NCBI RefSeq assembly: GCF_034377145.1
Contig: NZ_CP139707.1
Span: 1,373,001-1,437,000 of the forward strand
Source: Sulfitobacter sp. OXR-159
GTDB taxonomy: Bacteria > Pseudomonadota > Alphaproteobacteria > Rhodobacterales > Rhodobacteraceae
Length of the DNA stretch: 64,000 bases
Direction: 5' to 3'
Shown: positions 46,595-55,126 of the stretch, piece after piece
Layout of the letters: every line of letters begins with the position of its first letter
Position numbering within the stretch: the stretch's first letter is position 1
Notes under the pieces: generated by a model
Seen by the model: only the letters and a program-made list of their open reading frames with translations
Told to the model about the DNA's origin: nothing
Database searches by the model: none
Translations under genes and position numbers: made by a program

Positions 46595-48571
46595 ATGCTC
46601 ATTCGCTCTGCCGACCTGAAAGGCTCCATTCCACGGCTGCACCCGCGCCTGTTGCCAGGCAACTATGCGCAGATCGCGCGCAACACCCGGCTGGAAGACG
46701 GCTCAATCGGCCCGATCAAAGCGCCTGTCACCGCCCACACCTTCGCAACAGCCCCGGCCACCTTCCTCAAGTGGAACGGTAACTTTGTCAGCTTCGATCA
46801 GGAGGACGTATATGCAACGCCCGGACCCGTGGCGCAGGACCGCTTGTACTTCATGGGCGATGGCGGCGCGCCTAAGATGCGCGTCGGCGGGACAGACTAC
46901 GCGCTGGCACTCTATGCGCCCAGCTTGGCCGCCACGGTCACACGGGTAACGCAGGACGTTGGAAACGCGCCATCGCTGGCCACAGTCTATGTAAACCCAC
47001 CAGACCCGGAGCTACCGCCCGAGACGTTCGACTATCGATACAGCGCCATCACGGAGAAGGGCGAGACCATCGCCTCACCTTCAGCGGACATCGTGCGCGT
47101 CGACGGCGAGCGGGTGGTCCTGAGCAACATGGTCCTGCCGGAAGGCACGTTGAAGATCCGCGTCTATCGCCTCGACCGCAGCCGACCATCGGGCGCAGCG
47201 GGGCGCTTCGGCTTGCTTCTTGAGCAAAACTACGTTGCTGGCACCCATGGTCCCCTCAACAGCGCGTCTATCACGGACTTCTTCTCGGTGTTTCCTGATG
47301 TCAGTAAGGCACCGTTCGAGGATGGCGACTATGCGGCGACTGAGGAAGTCGTCACCTACACCTACACCTATGTGACCGAGTTCGATGAAGAAAGCGCACC
47401 GGCCCCAGCCTCGGCCCTTTTGAAGATCGGCAAAACCGACGCCGCCACCTTCAGCGTATCGGCGCCGGGGCAAAGCGGGCGCGGTATTGACCGGATCAGG
47501 GTCTACCGGTCCAAGACCAGCCTTGCAGGCACGACAGACTTCTATTTCCTCACTGAATTGACCGTTGGGCAAGCTGGAAGCGTTCAAGAGGACGACTTCA
47601 ACCAACTCTTGAATGAGCCCATCCCCAGCACGGACTATAACCCGCCCGAGGACGACGCGCGCGGCCTGATACCTCTCCCCAATGGACTTATGGCGGCATT
47701 CCGTGGGCGCGAGCTTATGTTTTGCGAACCGTACAAGCCCCATGCCTGGCCGATCAAATACCGCATGACGACAGACACCGACATCGTGGGCCTTGGCGCA
47801 TTCGGTACATTCGTGGCCGTCCTGACCAAAGGGACGCCGTTCATGGTGCAGGGTTCCGACCCTTCGCTTATGATTATGGAGAAGCTGGAAAGCACCCTGC
47901 CATGCCTTAATGACGCGAGTATCGTGGATATGGGCTACTCCGTCGCCTATGCGTCCTATGAGGGGCTTGTGGTGGTCAGCCAGCGCGGGGCCGAGGTGGT
48001 GAGCCGCCGTCTATTCACGGAAGAACAGTGGCGCGCCATGCGGCCGCAGAGCATCCGGGCATCACAGCGCGGCGGGCGGTATCATTTTACCTATCAGCCT
48101 GTAGCGAACGGGCCGCGCAAGTTCGGCATCATCGATCTGAGCGGCGAGCAGCCTTTCTTCATCGAAGCCGACATCGAACCGACCTTGCTTTACTTCGATC
48201 CAGACACGGGCTCGCTCTACTACATCGAAGGCGATGCCGTGGTGAAAGAGTTCGACCCGCGCAATGGGGCCACCATCGAGAAGCAGTCATGGCGTGGGCG
48301 TCGTATCGTGCTGCCGGGATATGACAACTTCGGTGCCATCTTTGTCGAGACAGACGACGTGGCCGGCACAAAGGCGACCCCAACCGATCCTGACTGCACC
48401 ATCCGTATCTATGCCGATGGCAATTTGGTCCACACCACTACGGACATCAACTTTGCTACGAGGCTGCCCAGTGGGTTTACCGCGGACAAGTGGGAGATCG
48501 AGATCGAAGGCTATGCCGCGGTAACGGGCATTAGCCTTGCAAGCGACATTGCCGAATTGGTGGGGAACTGA
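46595..48571 (+). CDS. tail hub protein (P22 gp10-like)
   Basis: A 658-residue, beta-rich protein. The start (MLIRSADLKGSIPRLHPRLL, NYAQIARNTRLEDGSIGPIK) and repeated strands (YTYTYVTEFDEESAPAPASA, GRGIDRIRVYRS) are typical of P22-type tail hub proteins that bind the adaptor ring and carry tail fibres. AGGTAAGCC precedes the ATG. Confidence 0.75.
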   Translation: MLIRSADLKGSIPRLHPRLLPGNYAQIARNTRLEDGSIGPIKAPVTAHTFATAPATFLKWNGNFVSFDQEDVYATPGPVAQDRLYFMGDGGAPKMRVGGTDYALALYAPSLAATVTRVTQDVGNAPSLATVYVNPPDPELPPETFDYRYSAITEKGETIASPSADIVRVDGERVVLSNMVLPEGTLKIRVYRLDRSRPSGAAGRFGLLLEQNYVAGTHGPLNSASITDFFSVFPDVSKAPFEDGDYAATEEVVTYTYTYVTEFDEESAPAPASALLKIGKTDAATFSVSAPGQSGRGIDRIRVYRSKTSLAGTTDFYFLTELTVGQAGSVQEDDFNQLLNEPIPSTDYNPPEDDARGLIPLPNGLMAAFRGRELMFCEPYKPHAWPIKYRMTTDTDIVGLGAFGTFVAVLTKGTPFMVQGSDPSLMIMEKLESTLPCLNDASIVDMGYSVAYASYEGLVVVSQRGAEVVSRRLFTEEQWRAMRPQSIRASQRGGRYHFTYQPVANGPRKFGIIDLSGEQPFFIEADIEPTLLYFDPDTGSLYYIEGDAVVKEFDPRNGATIEKQSWRGRRIVLPGYDNFGAIFVETDDVAGTKATPTDPDCTIRIYADGNLVHTTTDINFATRLPSGFTADKWEIEIEGYAAVTGISLASDIAELVGN

Positions 48572-49731
48572 TGGCTGATGAAAGCAACCCTTGGCAGGGC
48601 GTTGCCCTTGTTCCTGAGCAGCCCCGGGCAACACAGCCTCCGGTGGAGCGCCGCAGCCCATTGGATGAACGCACCCTCAACCAAGCCGAGGTGCTGGCGG
48701 GGTTGCGCGGCGACAAGTCCGAACACGCCGTGCGGTTCAAAGACCTCGAAAACCTCAAACGAGAGGTCGCGAAGGAGGTTGCTGGGGTTGGGAAGTATGG
48801 CGACACAGGAAGCGGTCGAACGGGTAGTGTAGGAGAGCAGATCGCCGCACAGTTTGCAGCGATCGATACCGAGTCCAAGGCTCTGCTGAAGGACTATAAC
48901 AAGCTGTTCGATCAGGCCATGGAAGGCATTGAGACGCTTGGCACAGAAGTAGACGGGAAGTTCGACACCTTCCAGACTGAACTAGACGGCAACTCCACCG
49001 CCATATCATCGCTGATTGTCTCCGTGGATGGTGTGAAGGCGCAGTATGGCATCAGGATCAACAATAACGGCCACATCTCAGGCTTCGGTCTGCTATCCCG
49101 CCTTATCAACGGCCAGCCCGTCAGCGACTTCATCATCAACGATGCTACGTTCCGTATTGTAAACAGCAGTGGTCAGGGAAACTTCACACCTTTCGCGGTC
49201 TACCCGACCGGGCGATATGTCGGGGGGGAATACATCCCCGCCGGTGTCCATGCTCAAGACCTTTATGTCACCAACGCAAACATTGGTGATGCTCAGATTG
49301 ACACGGCTAAGATCAAAGATCTTTCCGTTGATACCCTGAAAATTGCGGGCAACGCGGTAACTGGTGCTTCATACACCAAACGAACGACCTCTTTGGCTGG
49401 TAACGGTTCACTAAGACCAGCCATTTCTGGCGCCGTTGACATCCCACCAAACACCTATGGTGATGTTGTGGTCGTCTGTAGCTTGGCGCAAGGTTATACC
49501 TCGGGGCCAAAAACATGGGGTTTTCGGCTTGAAACACAGTACGGATTGATCATTGAGCGTTTCAATATGGAGGCGATCAACGACTATCCAACCATCAGTG
49601 CAATCGCATCATTCAACAATACTACCAGCAACGCGATTACCTTGATCGTTGCCCTTCTATGGAACGGTGAAGATAGCACCGTAGAACTAGGTGCTCAGAC
49701 CACCATGAACCTTATCGGGAGGTGGAAATGA
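48571..49731 (+). CDS. tail tip protein with gpJ/DUF1983-like region
   Basis: A 386-residue protein. A charged N-terminal arm and helix lead to a DUF1983/gpJ-type domain (VSVDGVKAQYGIRINNNGHI, FIINDATFRIV, about 150-230) and a C-terminal beta domain. In lambda-type phages this region belongs to the central tail protein that contacts the host. Its presence in a P22-like tail suggests module exchange. Confidence 0.72.
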   Translation: MADESNPWQGVALVPEQPRATQPPVERRSPLDERTLNQAEVLAGLRGDKSEHAVRFKDLENLKREVAKEVAGVGKYGDTGSGRTGSVGEQIAAQFAAIDTESKALLKDYNKLFDQAMEGIETLGTEVDGKFDTFQTELDGNSTAISSLIVSVDGVKAQYGIRINNNGHISGFGLLSRLINGQPVSDFIINDATFRIVNSSGQGNFTPFAVYPTGRYVGGEYIPAGVHAQDLYVTNANIGDAQIDTAKIKDLSVDTLKIAGNAVTGASYTKRTTSLAGNGSLRPAISGAVDIPPNTYGDVVVVCSLAQGYTSGPKTWGFRLETQYGLIIERFNMEAINDYPTISAIASFNNTTSNAITLIVALLWNGEDSTVELGAQTTMNLIGRWK

Positions 49732-50141
49732 TACTGATCGTATACCGCCTTGAAGATGGTGAAATCCAATCAGTGATGAAACCCGCGCCACCCGTTGGGG
49801 CAGTGCCGCAAGGCCTTATTCCAGAGGGGCATTCCTGCATTCATCGTGAAGATGATGTGGCAAATGACCTCAACGCCGATACGCACCGTGTTTCTGCCGA
49901 TGGCCGCATCATACGAAAGCCTATGGGCGTGATCGAGGCGCAGGCTTATGCTGCGGCCATGCGTGAGGTTAGGAGCCGTCGGAACCGCCTTTTAGCGACA
50001 TCAGACTGGACCCAGGTTCCCGACAGCCCACACACAGCAGAGCAGCGTCAAGCATGGGCCTCGTACCGACAAGCCTTGCGCGATCTGCCCGAGAACATTG
50101 AAGACTTTGCGGAAATCGTTTGGCCGCAACCACCAACTTGA
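49728..50141 (+). CDS. tail fibre assembly-like protein (Phage_tail_APC type)
   Basis: A 137-residue protein from the ATG that overlaps the preceding stop. The C-terminal part RNRLLATSDWTQVPDSPHTA then QRQAWASYRQALRDLP is the tail-assembly chaperone signature. It probably helps the preceding tip protein fold or attach. Confidence 0.75.
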   Translation: MILIVYRLEDGEIQSVMKPAPPVGAVPQGLIPEGHSCIHREDDVANDLNADTHRVSADGRIIRKPMGVIEAQAYAAAMREVRSRRNRLLATSDWTQVPDSPHTAEQRQAWASYRQALRDLPENIEDFAEIVWPQPPT

Positions 50142-50160
50142 GATCAAAAGGGGCTCTGCC

Positions 50161-50565
50161 ATGCCTTTGAAACTGACCAAAGCCAACCAAGACGCCATGC
50201 TGGAAGCCGCTATGAACCTGACGGGCACACCAGGATGGCACAAAGATGCTATCGCGTTCGGAGCAATGGAGGACAGCGGCGAGGTTTCGTGCATTGCCGT
50301 GTTTCAAAACTTCGCCGGTGGCGTGGCTGAGGTGCATCTCGCCCCTATTGGCGCCCCAATGCGGCCCGAGGTGATCGACGGATACAAGCAGCTCGCCTTT
50401 CACCCGAAGATGCTGGACCTGAAAGCGATCAATGCGACCTTGCCCGAACGCAACGTGGCCGGTCAGGTGGCTTGCCTCCAAGCGGGCTTCGCTTTCGAGT
50501 ATCGCAAACGCCCTAGCGTAACAGGCGGTGAAGATGCTATTGTCCTATCATTGACCGCCGATTAG
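50161..50565 (+). CDS. GNAT-like acetyltransferase fold protein
   Basis: A 134-residue protein. Strands (IAVFQNFAGGVAEVHLAPIG) followed by AGQVACLQAGFAFEYRKR resemble the end of GNAT acetyltransferases. Proteins like this are common among tail genes of alphaproteobacterial podoviruses, without known substrate. The acetyl-CoA-binding loop is not clear, so activity is uncertain. Confidence 0.55.
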   Translation: MPLKLTKANQDAMLEAAMNLTGTPGWHKDAIAFGAMEDSGEVSCIAVFQNFAGGVAEVHLAPIGAPMRPEVIDGYKQLAFHPKMLDLKAINATLPERNVAGQVACLQAGFAFEYRKRPSVTGGEDAIVLSLTAD

Positions 50566-50570
50566 GTCAT

Positions 50571-50606
50571 ATCGCGCAGGACGTGCGGCCCAAGTCTATC
50601 CACGGA
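50571..50606 (+). promoter_or_regulatory. late leader element, copy 5 (AGGA hairpin)
   Basis: CGCGCAGGACGTGCGG (50573-50588) matches the core and its five-base-pair stem. A second GGA (50604-50606, CACGGAG) is the ribosome site of the gene at 50611. This copy splits the tail operon into two parts. Confidence 0.6.
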
Positions 50607-50610
50607 GACT

Positions 50611-51111
50611 ATGATGGCACAGCCTGACACGATACCCACGCGCCCCGCGTTCGACACACCCGAATGGCGCGACATCCGAGACGGAAAACTGCGCGAGTGG
50701 GTTGGCAATGACCAAGCCGTCGGCTTCCTGCTGCAATTCTTCGACCTTTGCGAAGTGATTGACGACCTTTGGGATGGCGACAAGGAGGTCACAAAGGCCG
50801 ACCTGACGCGCATCCTGTTCGCAGTTATGACCGAATTGCCGCTCAACCCCTTCTTTGCCAATTACCGCAACGAGCTTGCGGCGGTGATGATTACTGGCAT
50901 CAACGCTTGGCTCGATGCCAACGAGCTTGAGCAGGGTAGCGAGAACGACAAGGTGTTCAGCTATGTCCTGCGCGACTGGTACGCTGAGCTTATCGCCTTC
51001 GTGATCTACCTCACGCGCGGGCGGGACTACATGCGCTCTGTTAGCATGGATGTCCGTCAGTTCTTCACCCACCACGAAACCCTTGAGCAGTACAAGGAGG
51101 ACTTGGCATGA
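50611..51111 (+). CDS. hypothetical helical tail-region protein
   Basis: A 166-residue protein (ATG 50611 or 50614). Rich in helices with many aromatic residues (VGFLLQFFDLCEVIDDLWDG, LRDWYAELIAFVIYLTRGRD). Common in P22-like phages of this host group before the ejection genes. Function unknown. Overlaps the next gene by four bases. Confidence 0.62.
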   Translation: MMAQPDTIPTRPAFDTPEWRDIRDGKLREWVGNDQAVGFLLQFFDLCEVIDDLWDGDKEVTKADLTRILFAVMTELPLNPFFANYRNELAAVMITGINAWLDANELEQGSENDKVFSYVLRDWYAELIAFVIYLTRGRDYMRSVSMDVRQFFTHHETLEQYKEDLA

Positions 51112-52067
51112 GCGGGGGTGGCGCACCGAAACCTGATCCGCAGATGGGCGAAGCGGCGCGGATGTCAGCGGAAACCGGCCAGGAAATGATGGCCTTCATG
51201 AAAGATCAGGCAGAGATCACTAATAAGTGGGCCGCCGATGATCGGGCGCGGTATGAGCGGGACTTTGTGCCGTTGGAGGCCGAATATGCCGCCGACGCGC
51301 TGGCCGCCCAGGACAAAGAAAAGATCGGGCTTAACGCGGATCAACGCGCCTCTGAGGCCGTTGCCGACGTGCGTCAGCAGTTCTCCATGCAACGGGACGC
51401 GGACAACCGCCGCTTGCGCTCTATGGGCGTTCGACCCGATTCCGGTCGCGATGCTGCCCTTGCATCTTCGCGTGGCTCTGCCGAGGCACTGGCCACCGCC
51501 GGTGCGGCCAACATGGGCCGCCGACAGTCCATCCTGCAAGATGAAGCCAAAGCAGACGGTATGCGCGCCAATGCCATCAACATGGGTAAGGGCATGGCGG
51601 TCAACCCTGGCACAGCTATGGGGATCTCGAACGGTGCTGCTCAGGCCGGGTTTGGTGGGGCTATGTCCGGGTATGGGCAGCAGGCAAGCATTCTGGGCAA
51701 GCAGCACGACGCGCAAATGCAGGCGTGGAGCGCCGATCAGAACATGATGGGCGGTTTTGGTAGCGCGCTTGGGTCCGTTGTCGGCGCGCTGCCCATGATG
51801 TCCTCGAAGGATGTAAAAGAGGACAAGCGGCCCGCCAAGGGCAGCTTGGGCGCGATCCGCAAGATGCCTGTCGAGAAGTGGAAGTACAAGGACGGGGTTG
51901 CCGACAGCGGCGAGCATATCGGCCCCTACGCGGAAGACTTCGCCAAGGCCACGGGCAAGGGGGATGGCAAGACCATCGACCCCATTAGCATGATGGGCGT
52001 GACACTTGGCGCCGTTCAGGAGCTTGATAAGAAGGTCTCCAAGATGGCCGGAGGTAAATCGGCATGA
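51108..52067 (+). CDS. virion protein with C-terminal S74-like chaperone
   Basis: A 319-residue protein. Residues 1-215 are helical and glycine/methionine-rich (MGKGMAVNPGTAMGISNGAA), typical of internal or injected proteins. The last 90 (SSKDVKEDKRPAKGSLGAIR, MPVEKWKYKDG, HIGPYAEDFAKATG, DPISMMGVTLGAVQELDKKV) match the peptidase S74 intramolecular chaperone usually seen on tail fibres. Confidence 0.72.
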   Translation: MSGGGAPKPDPQMGEAARMSAETGQEMMAFMKDQAEITNKWAADDRARYERDFVPLEAEYAADALAAQDKEKIGLNADQRASEAVADVRQQFSMQRDADNRRLRSMGVRPDSGRDAALASSRGSAEALATAGAANMGRRQSILQDEAKADGMRANAINMGKGMAVNPGTAMGISNGAAQAGFGGAMSGYGQQASILGKQHDAQMQAWSADQNMMGGFGSALGSVVGALPMMSSKDVKEDKRPAKGSLGAIRKMPVEKWKYKDGVADSGEHIGPYAEDFAKATGKGDGKTIDPISMMGVTLGAVQELDKKVSKMAGGKSA

Positions 52068-52378
52068 GCGGGGGGTTCTTCGGAGGGTTCAGTCAAGGCT
52101 TCGACCGGGCAAAGGCGCGGAAAGAGGACAGCAAGCTGCGCTCGGAGGAAAACGCGCGTCAGGATAAATACCTCGACGTGCTTCAAAGTATGGGCGCAAT
52201 ACCGCCCGTGGTTCCCTCGGGAAGCGGATACGATGGTACAGGCACACCGCCGTTCATCCCCATGGGTGACGAGGAGCTTGCGGGCGGTGCTGGTAACGAT
52301 AACTTGGCGCGCGCATCCACAAATTCCCGCCCAATGTCTTTGGGGGCTCGCCCGGGTGGCGGTCCTGTCGGGAAATAA
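52064..52378 (+). CDS. N-terminal part of split virion hydrolase
   Basis: A 104-residue frame: short glycine-rich start (MSGGFFGGFSQGFDRAKARK), a helix and a proline/glycine linker. It ends at TAA 52376-52378. The next 15 bases stay in the same frame (DFIEA) and run into the hydrolase at 52394, so both parts were probably one gene before a nonsense change. Confidence 0.65.
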   Translation: MSGGFFGGFSQGFDRAKARKEDSKLRSEENARQDKYLDVLQSMGAIPPVVPSGSGYDGTGTPPFIPMGDEELAGGAGNDNLARASTNSRPMSLGARPGGGPVGK

Positions 52379-52393
52379 GACTTTATTGAAGCA

Positions 52394-52960
52394 ATGATGC
52401 CCCACGCTCTTCGCGTCTCAGAAGAAACAGGGTTGGACCCGCGCCTAATCATAGCGCAAGCGGCGCAGGAAACTGGCTGGGGCAAGTCTGCTCCGGGCAA
52501 TAACTACTTCGGTATCAAGTCGCACGGAAAGGCTGGCGGTAACACCATGGCGACGAACGAGGTTATCGACGGAAAAACCGTGCGTATCAATGACAGCTTC
52601 CGTGGCTATCAAAACATGGGCGAGAGTGTCGACGGATACGGCTCTTTTCTGAAAGAAAATCCGCGATACAAGCCTATGCTGGCCGCTAAGGACTTGGATG
52701 GACAGTTGGTCGCACTGGGACGCTCAGGATACGCCACAGACCCAAATTACGAGCGTAGCGTAGGCTTAATCGCGAGATCCATTGAGTTGCCGCAGCGGCA
52801 AGCGGAACCACCCAAAGCCACCGCACCTGATCGAGCCGCCATGCGGGCACAGTGGCCAGAATTTGCAAGTGTTCCCGACGCGCAATTGGACGCGCTTTTA
52901 GGGAACGAGAAATTAGGTTTTGGCGCAAAGCTGCGCCCCATGGGCGTCGGCCCGGTGTAA
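52394..52960 (+). CDS. FlgJ-like glucosaminidase domain (virion wall hydrolase)
   Basis: A 188-residue protein. SEETGLDPRLIIAQAAQETG then WGKS (glutamate in AAQETGWG is the likely catalytic acid), NYFGIKSHGKAGG and SFRGYQNMGESVDGYGSFL are FlgJ/glucosaminidase motifs. It would open peptidoglycan during DNA entry. The restart ATG pair has no clear ribosome site, and the same frame continues upstream to an in-frame TAA. Confidence 0.75.
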   Translation: MMPHALRVSEETGLDPRLIIAQAAQETGWGKSAPGNNYFGIKSHGKAGGNTMATNEVIDGKTVRINDSFRGYQNMGESVDGYGSFLKENPRYKPMLAAKDLDGQLVALGRSGYATDPNYERSVGLIARSIELPQRQAEPPKATAPDRAAMRAQWPEFASVPDAQLDALLGNEKLGFGAKLRPMGVGPV

Positions 52961-52972
52961 GGAGATTGTCCC

Positions 52973-55126
52973 ATGGTTTCGATAGTATCAGGCTTCGTTG
53001 ATGGATATTTCAAAGGCAGAGATTGGCGCGATGAGAAAGAAGATCGCGAACTAGATCGCGCTCGCCAAGAGCGCTTAGACGCCCTCAACGAAGAAAAGCA
53101 CGGCGCGCAGATGGCTGAGTATGAGCAGATGTCTGGGCTGCGCAACAGCCGAGAAGCTCGTGCCTCCGCCACTCACGGCAACCAGATGGATGAGTATGAG
53201 TACGCGGCCGCAAAGCGCGCAGAGAAAGACGCACGGGAGGCTCAGGAACGGGAGTTCTTGCGGGGTCAGGCCGAGATGCTTGAACAGGCAAGAGAGCTAG
53301 GCGCTGTTCCACCTAATCCAGCCGCGGCTCAGGGTGGGCGCGCGGTTAACCCTAGGGTGGATCCAAGATCCTACCCGCTCGGGGTTGTCGAGCGTGGCGC
53401 TGATGGGTCTCCGTCCCAACGCCATCCGTCTGTATCTGCGCGGCATGAATTGAGCCTCGGTGCACTTGCCCCATCAGTTGCACCACAGCCCACAGCACCT
53501 GCCAATGCTGTGCCGCCAACCGCGTCTGGCGAAAGCGATGCAGACTTTGCAACGCGCGTTGCTGAGGCACGTGAACGCACTAATCAGGTGCTACGCAACA
53601 CCGCGCCCGGTAGCGCGCCCTCTGGCGGAAATATTGCTGCTCCGCAAGCTGCACAACAGCCGACAGGAAGCACCGTCGGCTCTCCTTCAACATCCATGGG
53701 GGCTATTCCAGAGGAACCGCTTCAGCCGCTGGCCGGAGGTGAGGGGAGCGATAATCTCGCAGGCGACACTGCTATCGGGGCCGCCACAATCGAAGCGCAA
53801 CAAACGCTAGAGTTGGCTCACAAGTCTGGCGCCGTCCTTGGCCTGCCAGCCGGGCAAAACTACACCCCGAAGCAAATGAAACGCGCGGAAACCGAGTACG
53901 TCGATCGTTATCGTGAGATTTCGCGAAACGCCGTGAAATTCTACATGAAGCGAGGCGAGCCTGAAAAAGCCAAAGCCTACGTGGAGTTCGTGGATAGCCA
54001 GATCGGGCGTGAAGTTATTCTGGACAACGCCCGAGCCGCAGCCGCTTATCACCTGGGTGATTTTGATGGAGTGATTAAACACTCGCTTTCAGCCGCGAAG
54101 CGGGCAGGGACGATGGACCCAAGCCTAACCGTGGATGAAGAGGCAACGAGGTTCATCACCGATGCCCAAGGCAACCCCATTGGCGGTATAGCCGTGTACA
54201 GCGATGGCGGCGGAAACGTGTTCGAAAAAAGGTTCGATGACGTCGATGAGATCATGCGGGAGCTCACTCTGCTAGCTTCGCCCAGTATGGCTGTTGAGAA
54301 GATGGTTGCCGGAAAGCCTGCGCCTCTCTCGACGCAGGGTAAGGTGGCGCGCGATGTGGAAGCTGGGCACTTGACAGAAGAGCAGGCGGCGTCTGTTCTT
54401 GACCCTGCACCCGATGAGTATGCTCGTTACGTTAGGGATGAGGTGGAGGCCGGTCGCGAACCTCTTAGCCGGATTGATTATGCTCAGGCAAAAAAGGGCA
54501 ACGGCGTTTCGGTAACCTCGCCAGATGGCTCAATCATCAGGGTTGGAGGTAAGCAGGAAAAGCTGAACGAAGGCGAGAGCAAGACCCTCGTCTATGCGAC
54601 AAGAGCGAAGGGCGCAATCAAGTCCCTTGATCAATACGACAAGGCACTTTCTAACCGCTGGGAACGTTTGGCTGAATTGGATCCGACAGGCTTTGCCCGG
54701 GAGTTTCAAAGTGAAGACTTCCAGCTGGCTAAGCAGGCCGGTGATGAGTTCCTGCAGGCCATTTTGCGCAAGGACACCGGCGCCGCGATTACCGAACAAG
54801 AGCAGGAACTTTACGGGAAAACATATCTTCCACAACCGGGAGACAGTGAAGCGCTACTGCGACAAAAAAGAGAATCTCGCCAACGGGCAATCATCGCTCT
54901 CGAGTCTGGCATGACGAGAGATATGCTCGATCGCCTCGCCGAGACAGAGAAGGCAAGTCTGTATGCCGATGTCGCAGATGGTGGTGCTGGGGGTGGGGGG
55001 CAAACACAACCAGCAACGCAAAATGAACCCGAAGCTGCTGTCATCAACAGCGACGAAGAGTATGACGCCCTTCCATCAGGTGCGATGTTCACCGGCCCGG
55101 ACGGGTCAACACGGAGGAAGCCATAA
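52973..55126 (+). CDS. large internal virion/ejection protein
   Basis: A 717-residue protein. N-terminal coiled coil (about 18-110, very charged), a low-complexity linker (about 110-270), then helical domains (YTPKQMKRAETEYVDRYREI). Size, order and content fit P22-type ejection proteins that leave the virion with DNA. No enzymatic motif seen. Confidence 0.68.
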   Translation: MVSIVSGFVDGYFKGRDWRDEKEDRELDRARQERLDALNEEKHGAQMAEYEQMSGLRNSREARASATHGNQMDEYEYAAAKRAEKDAREAQEREFLRGQAEMLEQARELGAVPPNPAAAQGGRAVNPRVDPRSYPLGVVERGADGSPSQRHPSVSARHELSLGALAPSVAPQPTAPANAVPPTASGESDADFATRVAEARERTNQVLRNTAPGSAPSGGNIAAPQAAQQPTGSTVGSPSTSMGAIPEEPLQPLAGGEGSDNLAGDTAIGAATIEAQQTLELAHKSGAVLGLPAGQNYTPKQMKRAETEYVDRYREISRNAVKFYMKRGEPEKAKAYVEFVDSQIGREVILDNARAAAAYHLGDFDGVIKHSLSAAKRAGTMDPSLTVDEEATRFITDAQGNPIGGIAVYSDGGGNVFEKRFDDVDEIMRELTLLASPSMAVEKMVAGKPAPLSTQGKVARDVEAGHLTEEQAASVLDPAPDEYARYVRDEVEAGREPLSRIDYAQAKKGNGVSVTSPDGSIIRVGGKQEKLNEGESKTLVYATRAKGAIKSLDQYDKALSNRWERLAELDPTGFAREFQSEDFQLAKQAGDEFLQAILRKDTGAAITEQEQELYGKTYLPQPGDSEALLRQKRESRQRAIIALESGMTRDMLDRLAETEKASLYADVADGGAGGGGQTQPATQNEPEAAVINSDEEYDALPSGAMFTGPDGSTRRKP

